Assembly (NCBI RefSeq): GCF_004340685.1 | Contig: NZ_SLUN01000021.1 | Location: 1-64,000, forward strand | Direction: 5' to 3' | Origin: Hydrogenispora ethanolica | GTDB lineage: Bacteria; Bacillota; UBA4882; UBA8346 | DNA: 64,000 nucleotides | In this document: one piece after another, positions 26,593 through 32,936 of the stretch | Layout: each line of letters starts with the position of its first letter | Position numbering within the stretch: position 1 is the first letter of the stretch | Program-made: the position numbers and the translations under genes | Notes under the pieces: generated by a model | Told to the model about the DNA's origin: nothing | Database searches by the model: none | Seen by the model: only the letters and a program-made list of their open reading frames with translations

Positions 26593-27600
26593 ATGAACGA
26601 ATATGATCAAAAGGCGGTTGTGGCGCGCAATCCCATCGCGGCTGCCGCCTTCTATATCACCAACATCCTGCTGTTCCCCATCACGCTGCTCGGTTACGTG
26701 ATCTGGGTCGGTAAAATCCTCCTCGCCGGGGGCAAGTCGGGCGCGTCGATGACAGCGCAAGGGCCGCTTTCCGCGCGCTGGTTCGAGCACAATCTGGGTA
26801 CTAGGGAAGACGAGCCGGCGAATCGGCTGATGATGGCGCTGTCGGGTGTCTCCCCTTTGGGCGTGCGTCTGGCGGCCGGGCCAATGCTGCTGGCCCAACG
26901 TTTGACCGGCTATGTGCCAAAAGCATTCAGATACCCCTTCGAGGGGGACGTCCCTCCGCAGTATGAGGCCTCCGCCCGCATAGCGTTCTTTGATATCGCC
27001 GTTGACCGGCACTACGCCGACATCGACCAGTTCGTCATTCTCGGCGCAGGCTTCGATACCCGCGCGTTCAGACTGCCCAAGGACATGCGGGTTAAAATTT
27101 TTGAGGTCGATATGCCGAAGACGCAGGCGACCAAGCGCGAGATGCTAGCGAAGGCCGGGATTGACTTGACTGGGGTCACGTTCGTAGCCGCCGACTTCGA
27201 GAAGGATGACTGGCTCGCGCGGCTCGTGGACGCCGGTTTCGACCCTGGCAAACCGACCTTCTTCCTGTGGGAGGGTGTGATAATGTACCTGGACAGGGAA
27301 GCTGTCCTGGCCACCCTGCTTAAAATTGCGAGCACCGTCAAGGGCAGTGCCGTCGCTTTCGACTACTTCACGACCGAGCCGCTTGACTCGCGGTCGCTTT
27401 ACTGGCGTTACGCGAGAGCGACGACCAACGCCGCCGGTGAGCCGCTGAAATTCGGCATCGATAGTACGCCGCCGTCGCGCGAGCGCCTCGCCGAGATGCT
27501 CGCATCTTGCGGACTATCGCTCGTCGAGCAACGTACCCTTGGGCAGGAAACTGAAGGCAAGCGCGCCTGGGGCGGCTTCGCAGTCGCAGTCGTGAAGTGA
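26593..27600 (+). CDS. Class I SAM methyltransferase, LCMT-like (PF04072 type)
   Basis: A 335-residue protein related to leucine carboxyl methyltransferases and bacterial O-methyltransferases acting on small molecules or polyketides. Residues about 18-45 form one hydrophobic segment (FYITNILLFPITLLGYVIWV), an unusual N-terminal membrane anchor. The family core has QFVILGAGFDTRAFRLP (residues about 143-159), IFEVDMPKTQATKREML, FVAADFEKDDW and FFLWEGVIMYLDREAV (residues about 224-240). The start follows AGGAGGTCGGCC. Codon use is GC-rich (GCG, CGC), unlike the adjacent tetR, suggesting separate origins. Substrate unknown. Confidence 0.82.
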   Translation: MNEYDQKAVVARNPIAAAAFYITNILLFPITLLGYVIWVGKILLAGGKSGASMTAQGPLSARWFEHNLGTREDEPANRLMMALSGVSPLGVRLAAGPMLLAQRLTGYVPKAFRYPFEGDVPPQYEASARIAFFDIAVDRHYADIDQFVILGAGFDTRAFRLPKDMRVKIFEVDMPKTQATKREMLAKAGIDLTGVTFVAADFEKDDWLARLVDAGFDPGKPTFFLWEGVIMYLDREAVLATLLKIASTVKGSAVAFDYFTTEPLDSRSLYWRYARATTNAAGEPLKFGIDSTPPSRERLAEMLASCGLSLVEQRTLGQETEGKRAWGGFAVAVVK

Positions 27601-28132
27601 AGCTGATTTGAATGAAGAAGTATTTTAATGGCTACGCGAGGCGTATGTGTTTTCGCAGAATAGGGTAAGAACTAACCTACCTCAGTATTGCTGATTAACT
27701 CACCCCGTGACAGGTGCGGCAGGTCAATCCGGCTATGCTTTAGCCGGTGCTTTCTTTTAACTAGTTATGTTAACTCTATGCTTGTTGAAAATGTGGTGGG
27801 AATTCAACGACGATAAGGGTTTGAAGTATTAATAATCAGCCGGTGAAGGAAGGTATATAAGGAGCGTACCGATCGAACCAGCTGGAATTTCAATAAGTAC
27901 TAAATGGGTACCGGGTTTAAATAACCCCGGTATTTTTATATGGAATCCACCAACAAGTTATATCATTCTAAGCACTGGGGAAGAAAAGAAAATAACGATT
28001 GGATTATTAATCATTTGCCAGACATCAATTGGATTATTAATAAAATTAATATTAATATTAATAAAGTTAAACTTGATATTGATTAAATAAAATAGTCATG
28101 ATATATTAATACTATCTTAAGGAGAGGAGCTG
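27601..28132. other. Intergenic region with two terminators and a promoter
   Basis: ATCCGGCT/AGCCGGT with a T-rich tail (27725-27757) and ACCGGG/CCCGGT followed by ATTTTTA (27910-27940) look like terminators. AT-rich direct TTAATATTAATA sequence follows to 28070. No gene is seen. Confidence 0.55.
28079..28107 (+). promoter_or_regulatory. Promoter of the DUF2089 gene
   Basis: -35 TTGATT (28079-28084), 17-bp spacer, -10 TATATT (28102-28107), 26 bp before the start codon. Confidence 0.55.
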
Positions 28133-28519
28133 ATGATTATCAATTATCAAGCACCGGGAATCTGTCCGGTATGCGGCAAACGCTTGCATATCGTCAAGCT
28201 GAGTTGCGATCAGTGCCAAACCGTATTGGAGGGGCGGTTCAGTTCCTGCAAATTCTGCCAGTTACCGCCGGAGCAGCAGGAATTCATCGAAGTCTTTGTA
28301 AAATGTCGCGGCAACATTAAAGATGTAGAAAAGGAGTTACGGATCTCCTATCCGACAGTTCGCAACCGGTTGGATGGGGTAATTGAGTCCTTGGGTTATC
28401 AAATTGATAAAAGCGCCGCGGCGGACGAGAAAATACGGCGTCAGGAGATTTTGGCAGCTTTGGAGCGGGGAGAGATTACTCCCGATGAGGCGGCCAGGCA
28501 ATTAAAAACAGTGAAATGA
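28133..28519 (+). CDS. DUF2089 family protein
   Basis: A 128-residue protein with an N-terminal zinc ribbon (CPVCGK at residues about 11-16, CDQC at 24-27, then CKFC), a central HTH-like region (VEKELRISYPTVRNRLDGVI, residues about 65-85) and a C-terminal helical SHOCT-like segment (RQEILAALERGEITPDEAARQL). The layout suggests a small zinc-dependent transcriptional regulator. AAGGAGAGGAGCTG precedes the ATG. In other Bacillota DUF2089 genes precede YvlB-type and small membrane proteins, the same order as here, which suggests an envelope-stress-like operon (inference). Confidence 0.85.
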   Translation: MIINYQAPGICPVCGKRLHIVKLSCDQCQTVLEGRFSSCKFCQLPPEQQEFIEVFVKCRGNIKDVEKELRISYPTVRNRLDGVIESLGYQIDKSAAADEKIRRQEILAALERGEITPDEAARQLKTVK

Positions 28520-28530
28520 CAGCGACTAAT

Positions 28531-28647
28531 AGTGGTGTGATAAAGTCTCCAAACCTGAAATTCTCTCTTTATGATCGACTTTATCAACCACCTAAGATGC
28601 TTTTGTGATACCCGTTCCGATCTCGGACCGGTTTATCACAACACTTA
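28531..28647 (+). repeat. Two-hairpin GTGATAAA repeat, copy 4
   Basis: A diverged forward copy in the 5' leader of the next gene. It keeps GTGATAAAGTC/GACTTTATCA and TTGTGATA/TTTATCACAA, while the inner hairpin is replaced by CCGTTCCGATCTCGGACCGG. It ends 16 bp before the start codon. Confidence 0.75.
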
Positions 28648-28662
28648 AATCAGGAGGTTGAA

Positions 28663-29088
28663 ATGGCGATGAGCGAAGAAAAACTGAAAATTCTCCAAAT
28701 GATACAAGATGGAAAAATCAGCGCCACGGAAGGGATGGAACTGTTAAAAGCCTTGGATGAAGCGGAACCAGGGGAAACGAGCGGTCTAGCAAATTTAAAC
28801 GGCCGGTTTTTCCGGGTCCGGATTAGCGCGGAAGGAAATACTAAGGTCAACGTCAATGTACCGTTGAAACTTTTAAAGGCGGTCTCGAAATTCGCCAACT
28901 TCGGAATGGGATTCATCCCTCCGGAGGCGAAAGAAGAGTTGAATCGAAAAGGGATTGACCTTTCCCAGATTGATGTGGAAGAGTTGGTGCGGATGATCGA
29001 AGAAGGGTTGATCGATTGCAAACTGGTGGATATCGATGTGAATGATCCGGAGAAAGGCCCCGTTAAGGTGGAAGTCTATGTGGATTAA
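28663..29088 (+). CDS. SHOCT/YvlB-N-like protein
   Basis: A 141-residue soluble protein. Residues 1-35 form the short helical motif EEKLKILQMIQDGKISATEG, as in YvlB and SHOCT-like domains. The C-terminal part (FRVRISAEGNTKVNVNVPLK ... KVEVYVD) is repeated in diverged form by the next gene. CAGGAGGTTGAA precedes the ATG. It overlaps the next gene by 11 bp. The role is unknown, perhaps oligomerisation with the paralogous membrane-associated partner. Confidence 0.75.
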   Translation: MAMSEEKLKILQMIQDGKISATEGMELLKALDEAEPGETSGLANLNGRFFRVRISAEGNTKVNVNVPLKLLKAVSKFANFGMGFIPPEAKEELNRKGIDLSQIDVEELVRMIEEGLIDCKLVDIDVNDPEKGPVKVEVYVD

Positions 29089-29425
29089 ACCGTATCGGAG
29101 CCACTTTCTAATCATCCGGATGCGAAAAGGTAGTTTTTGGATCGCGGTTCCGGTTCCGTTATTTTTGTTCACACAATTGTGCGAAGCTTTAGCGGACTTG
29201 GCCGCTTTGGTTGAATTCATTGCTCCCGTCCGGATTCGAGTATGGCCGGAACGTTTCCAAAGCGGGTCGCCCTTTTTGAAGCAGGTTTCTCCTTATGATC
29301 TTTTAGAGATGCTTCGGGCATTGTTCGACGAAATCCGGAGCGTGGGTCGCCTGCGAATGGTCGAAATTGAGTCGATTCAACCGGAAAAGCGGGAGAAAGT
29401 CTCCGTTTACGTTGATTTTGTCTAA
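29078..29425 (+). CDS. Paralogous partner of the SHOCT-like protein
   Basis: A 115-residue product whose ATG overlaps the previous stop (ATGTGGATTAA), so it is translationally coupled. Residues about 18-50 are hydrophobic (FWIAVPVPLFLFTQLCEALA). By eye it aligns with the C-terminal half of the preceding protein: NVNVPLKLLKAVSKF with IAVPVPLFLFTQLCEAL, VEELVRMIEEG with LLEMLRALFDE, and KVEVYVD with KVSVYVDF. The pair therefore looks like a tandem duplication with loss of the SHOCT-like N-terminus. Function unknown. Confidence 0.6.
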   Translation: MWIKPYRSHFLIIRMRKGSFWIAVPVPLFLFTQLCEALADLAALVEFIAPVRIRVWPERFQSGSPFLKQVSPYDLLEMLRALFDEIRSVGRLRMVEIESIQPEKREKVSVYVDFV

Positions 29426-29648
29426 AAGCGTTGTGATAAACCCTGTCCGAAGGCCAGGGTGAACACAAAAGCTCAGAGAAGCAAGTCAGAGAATTGCATA
29501 ATTACCTTAACAAGCCCTGTGGCCACAAGATATATTGTGGACAAAAAATTATTTTATAAATTATGCAATCTCTCAAGGGATAAAGTCGTTTTGAAATCCT
29601 CTTGCCAGTCGAATTGTTTTGAAAGAGATTTTATCACATGGCTTCTAA
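29424..29648 (-). repeat. Two-hairpin GTGATAAA repeat, copy 5, with nested insertion
   Basis: A reverse-orientation copy beginning at the stop of the preceding gene. The normal GCAAGTGATAAAGTCG junction is split by a 92-bp insert (29487-29578), described separately. It ends 34 bp before the holin-like gene. Confidence 0.8.
29487..29578. repeat. Nested palindromic insert in repeat copy 5
   Basis: The insert begins CAGAGAATTGCATAATT and ends AAATTATGCAATCTCTCAAGG; its ends are imperfect inverted repeats. The inside is AT-rich with a CCACAAG ... TTGTGG pair. No coding capacity. Confidence 0.75.
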
Positions 29649-29681
29649 AATCAAACATATGGAAAGGGAAGTTGAAGAGGG

Positions 29682-30047
29682 ATGCTTCGTATTCTCATTA
29701 AGATTCTGGCCAATTTTACCGGCATTTATTTAGCGGCCCGGTTATTTCCGGCGATTCGCCTTGCTGATTTGCAGACCGCGCTTTGGGCCGGGATGATCCT
29801 GGGAGTTGTGAATCTGTTCATTCGGCCGCTCCTGTTGCTCGTGATGCTACCGTTCAACTTAATCACCATGGGATTGCTGACGTTCGTCATGAATACCTGG
29901 ATGATCATGCTTACGGACTCGATGCTGGAAGGATTGAAGATTCCCGGATTTTGGCTGACGCTAATCGTTTCGCTGATTATTTCCATCATCAACCTCATTT
30001 TGCAGAATCTTTTGAAAAGACCTAGAACCTCATCTTTAAAGGGTTAA
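29682..30047 (+). CDS. Phage holin family IV (PF04020-like) membrane protein
   Basis: A 121-residue protein with four hydrophobic segments (residues about 5-25, 33-50, 55-78 and 88-112). ILGVVNLFIRPLLLLVMLPF and ITMGLLTFVMNTWMIMLTD are typical of the widespread YvlD/mycobacterial-holin-like family; despite the name these are usually chromosomal envelope proteins. AAGTTGAAGAGGG precedes the ATG. YvlB-like and YvlD-like genes are neighbours in other Bacillota, supporting one functional set with 28133-29425. The 3' two-thirds and about 45 bp beyond are duplicated at 39968-40270. Confidence 0.85.
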   Translation: MLRILIKILANFTGIYLAARLFPAIRLADLQTALWAGMILGVVNLFIRPLLLLVMLPFNLITMGLLTFVMNTWMIMLTDSMLEGLKIPGFWLTLIVSLIISIINLILQNLLKRPRTSSLKG

Positions 30048-30095
30048 AAATTTAAAGAGATAAGCTCGGTCATAGTATAAGGCGCTTTTATTTTC
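29790..30095 (+). repeat. Direct repeat DR-A (holin-like gene 3' part and flank)
   Basis: Nearly identical to 39968-40270. The match starts inside the holin-like gene (CGGGATGATCCTGGGAGTTG against CGGGATTATCTTGGGAGTTG) and continues past its stop through CTCATCTTTAAAGG and AGCTCGGT to a TTTTATT stretch. The two copies bracket the EET genes. Confidence 0.85.
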
Positions 30096-30107
30096 TATAA
30101 AGCAAGA

Positions 30108-30350
30108 TTAACGCTGTACTGATTCAACCATTTTACGAATATCGTCCTCAGTAAATCCTTTTTCTAATGGTTCTTCGATTACATTATAAAGCTTAATCAT
30201 TGCTTCTGTTTTATCAACATCATCCATACAACCTTCCCAAAAATCTCCCGATTGAAATAAAGTGGAATAAAAGATTTGTTATCTTTGCTGCATCTAGAAC
30301 AGTCATGTCATTTTCGGAGTTAAAATCAGGCTGGAACCAATTGGTGATTT
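30108..30350 (-). pseudogene. Remnant of an unknown minus-strand gene
   Basis: On the minus strand the 3' part reads STLFQSGDFWEGCMDDVDKT, then EAMIKLYNVIEEPLEKGFTE, then DDIRKMVESVQR and stop. Upstream, a shifted frame reads NWFQPDFNSENDMTVLDAAK. The two parts join only with a frameshift near 30270, and no start codon with a ribosome binding site is seen. The composition is protein-like, so this is a decayed gene of unknown family. Downstream, at 30379, a 21-codon frame with AAAGGAGG upstream (GTG ACT GAT GCT) may be another remnant. Confidence 0.45.
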
Positions 30351-30547
30351 TGATATGAAAAGGAGGTCATTTCAGCAGTGACTGATGCTGAAAAAGAAGT
30401 GGCTTTGTTAAAACAGAGGCCAAACCTTTGCCGGGAATTATAACCAATTATATTTCAGGCTTTTTTCCTTTTAGTAAAAACAACTAATATTTTTTAAGAA
30501 AGGATTTCCGGATAACTAGCCGAAAATAACTTTAAAAACAGGTATTT

Positions 30548-30799
30548 AAAAGCGTTGTGATAAACCCCGTCCGAAGGTCGGGGTGAACACAAAAGCTCAG
30601 AGAAGCAAGTCAGAGAATTGCATAATTACCTTAACAAGCCCTGTGGTCACAATATATAGTGCAAAGCCCGGATATATCTATCGATATATTGTGGACAAAA
30701 GATTATTTTATAAATTATGCAATCTCTCAAGGGATAAAGTCGTTTCAAATCCTTTGGCAAACAGATTCATTTGAAAGAGACTTTATCACATGGCTTTTA
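30548..30799 (-). repeat. Two-hairpin GTGATAAA repeat, copy 6, with longer nested insertion
   Basis: A reverse-orientation copy. The same junction as in copy 5 is split by about 121 bp (30611-30731). The inserts share both ends; this one has about 30 extra bases (GCAAAGCCCGGATATATCTA). The element ends 8 bp before the ATG of the shortened eetA-like gene. Confidence 0.8.
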
Positions 30800-30806
30800 A
30801 AATGGA

Positions 30807-30989
30807 ATGAAAATTACAATATCGATTGAAAAAGGAAGAATCCGGTTTTCAGATGCCGGTTGCCCCGATAGACTCTGTGTCAAACAGGGCTGGCTCACAT
30901 CCCAGGGGGATCGGGCCGTATGCCTGCCGTCCAAAACAGTCATCCTGATCCGGGACTCTGCCCGGCCAGTCGATAGCATTTCTTATTGA
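30807..30989 (+). CDS. Truncated NusG-domain-II (EetA-like) protein
   Basis: A 60-residue product that keeps only the NusG II core: KGRIRFSDAGCPDRLCVKQG followed by RAVCLPSKTVILI, with Cys at the same places as in the full-length EetA-like protein at 36904-37290 (SDCPDKICIRSGR, ACLPNKV). The N-terminal membrane anchor of that family is missing exactly where repeat copy 6 ends, and no ribosome binding site precedes the ATG. It is therefore probably a 5'-truncated gene. It runs into eetB 10 bp later. It may be untranslated, or expressed as a soluble remnant. Confidence 0.6.
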   Translation: MKITISIEKGRIRFSDAGCPDRLCVKQGWLTSQGDRAVCLPSKTVILIRDSARPVDSISY

Positions 30990-30999
30990 GGTGAAACCG

Positions 31000-31515
31000 A
31001 TGAACAATACCAAACGGCAGGCTGTTCTGATCATTTTAGTCTGCAATGCGATTGTCATTTCCTTTTTGGAAGCATTGCTGCCGCTACCGGTTCCAGTCCC
31101 TGGAGTGAAACTGGGCCTGGCCAATATATTGACCACCCTCGCCATTGTTTTTCTGGATCTGAAAAGCGCCTTAATTATTGTGGTATTGCGATCCATTGCA
31201 GTCACATTCTTGAGCAAAGGTTTGTTTGCGTTGGTATTCGGGCTGACCGGCGGGTTGTTAAGCGCTGTTTTGATGTGGGTTCTCTACAAAAAGCTGCCGG
31301 ATGTTTTTAGCATCAAGGGGCTCAGCATTGCTGGCGCCATTATTCATAACACCGGGCAGATGGCAGTTGCCTCCTGGCTGCTCCGGGAACCCTTAATCCT
31401 TTACTATCTTCCTGTTCTGGCGATTGCAGCGGTGATCACCGGTTTTTTCACCGGCAGTATCAGCGAACTGGTCATCGGTGAGCTTAAAAAGAGAGGGTTT
31501 TTAGAAGAGTTATAA
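31000..31515 (+). CDS. eetB: Gx transporter family protein (EetB / heptaprenyl diphosphate synthase component I-like)
   Basis: A 171-residue membrane protein with five to six hydrophobic segments. VPVPGVKLGLANILTTLAIV (residues about 30-49), GLTGGLLSAVLMWVLYKK and GAIIHNTGQMAVASWLL are family hallmarks; the fold is like ECF-transporter S components. In the Listeria EET locus the homologue EetB is required for flavin-based electron transport, with unclear function. The ATG at 31000 follows GAGGTG at 6 nt. It lies between the shortened eetA-like gene and ecfT. Codon use matches the chromosomal background rather than the ndh2 block. Confidence 0.85.
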   Translation: MNNTKRQAVLIILVCNAIVISFLEALLPLPVPVPGVKLGLANILTTLAIVFLDLKSALIIVVLRSIAVTFLSKGLFALVFGLTGGLLSAVLMWVLYKKLPDVFSIKGLSIAGAIIHNTGQMAVASWLLREPLILYYLPVLAIAAVITGFFTGSISELVIGELKKRGFLEEL

Positions 31516-31518
31516 ACT

Positions 31519-32319
31519 TTGAGTGGGCATAAAAAGAGAGGTGTGTCTGCTATCGGAAACATTAAGCCCCCAAAAAATCAGATCTTAACCGCAATGGACC
31601 CAGGAGTCAAAGCAGGCTTGGTCATAATATTAGCCGCAATCCTTTTATGGAGTAAAATGCCGCTCAGTTTTGCGGTTATTTTGCTATATATCCTCCTGGT
31701 AACCGTTCTTTCAAGCCTTTCTTTCCGGATTCTCCTTCGCAATCTGCTTTATTTAACAGTTGCCTTGATTGTTCCCTATCTGTTCGGATTAATCTTTTCT
31801 ATTTGCGGCGTTCTGTTTGATCCGGGAGGCTTTTCCGCCCGGAACATTAATTTTCCGGCGATTGCCTTAAAATTTGGACGCTTGATTTTACTGGGGCATA
31901 TCGGTAGTATATATATGTATACCACACCTTTTGGACGGATCGTCGGGATGTTAAACAGGCTGCTTACACCGGTAAAAAGGTGCGGGGTGCCGGTGGGAGC
32001 CTACTTGAGGATTTTGATCTGCATCCGGACGGAACTTCCCAATGCCATCAAGCGCGGCCGAGACACGGTTGCCCGGTGGCGCGACCCGGTCGGAACGATA
32101 AAACGCCGGAGCTTGAAGAGTAAAATTGAAGGGATGGCAAATGTTATTGTCTCGCAAATTCTGCAATCATTTCAAGAGATTGAACGGATTCAAAGATTGA
32201 TTGATGAAACGGATTGCGCGGATTTGGATGCTTTTCGGTTTAAAGTCTCCAAATTCGATATCATGGCGATAATTAGTTTGATTCTGCTTGGTGGGGCGGT
32301 GTTATGGATGGAACAATGA
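31519..32319 (+). CDS. Energy-coupling factor transporter T component (EcfT/CbiQ family)
   Basis: A membrane protein of up to 266 residues with about five hydrophobic segments between residues 30 and 150 and a terminal one near 245-262. The cytoplasmic Arg-rich region with IKRGRDTVARWRDP (residues about 172-190) corresponds to the coupling helices of EcfT. The start is unclear: TTG at 31519, GTG at 31543 and ATG at 31594 are possible, none with a well-spaced ribosome binding site. No EcfA ATPases are adjacent, so ATPases from elsewhere would be needed. In Listeria an Ecf module supplies flavin for EET; here it follows eetB by 3 bp. Confidence 0.75.
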   Translation: MSGHKKRGVSAIGNIKPPKNQILTAMDPGVKAGLVIILAAILLWSKMPLSFAVILLYILLVTVLSSLSFRILLRNLLYLTVALIVPYLFGLIFSICGVLFDPGGFSARNINFPAIALKFGRLILLGHIGSIYMYTTPFGRIVGMLNRLLTPVKRCGVPVGAYLRILICIRTELPNAIKRGRDTVARWRDPVGTIKRRSLKSKIEGMANVIVSQILQSFQEIERIQRLIDETDCADLDAFRFKVSKFDIMAIISLILLGGAVLWMEQ

Positions 32320-32416
32320 AAGAAACTGGAGAACTGACTAATGAACAACTCCCCGTTTTCCTCTTTTAGCGCGGACATTATTTGATTTAGTTATACCAAC
32401 TTTTCTTGGTATCTTT

Positions 32417-32548
32417 TAAAAGCGTTGTGATAAACCCTACCCGAAGGCCAGGGTGAACACAAAAGCTCAGAAAAGCAAGTGATAAAGTCGTTTTTTAGTC
32501 CATTGAAAGGATGATTTCCGAATTAGAGGACTTTATCACATGGCTTTC
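32417..32548 (-). repeat. Two-hairpin GTGATAAA repeat, copy 7
   Basis: A reverse-orientation copy without insertion. It is an inverted match to copy 8 at 38441-38571, so the ndh2-pplA block is bracketed by inverted copies. The following 32549-32790 is AT-rich with no gene. Confidence 0.85.
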
Positions 32549-32791
32549 AAATCGGGGTCGGTGCATTCTTTGAAAGATAATCCGGATGGACTCGAGACTG
32601 ATTTCAATTAACAATTATCAGGATAAGAGCGCCTAATTGCCAAAATGTATCTGCCAAAGTCCCTATCAAATTCTAAAAATTTCATCCATGAATTCTACTT
32701 TTTACATTTTAGATATATTATATCAATAAAAAATAACCTTGGGAATATCATCCAGGACTCACGGACCTTTTATGTATCAGTCTGCATTGCA

Positions 32792-32820
32792 TTGACTTAT
32801 ATATTTTTCCATATTATAAT
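32792..32820 (+). promoter_or_regulatory. Promoter of the ndh2 block
   Basis: -35 TTGACT (32792-32797), exactly 17-bp spacer, -10 TATAAT (32815-32820). It leaves a leader of about 110 nt before ndh2 and lets the block be transcribed independently of eetB-ecfT. Confidence 0.75.
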
Positions 32821-32936
32821 AATTTTATCCATACTATAATAACATTGTGATGTTTTTCACGAAGAAATGTGCTGCTCTCCGCGGCAAAACAGCGGTTTTT
32901 CGTATTACTCAAGTTTTGAAAGGAATGATAAGAAAA

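Noticed and set aside
29682-30047. Holin-like gene as proof of a prophage
   Set aside because: The family name is misleading: these proteins are common chromosomal membrane proteins, and no other phage genes are present.
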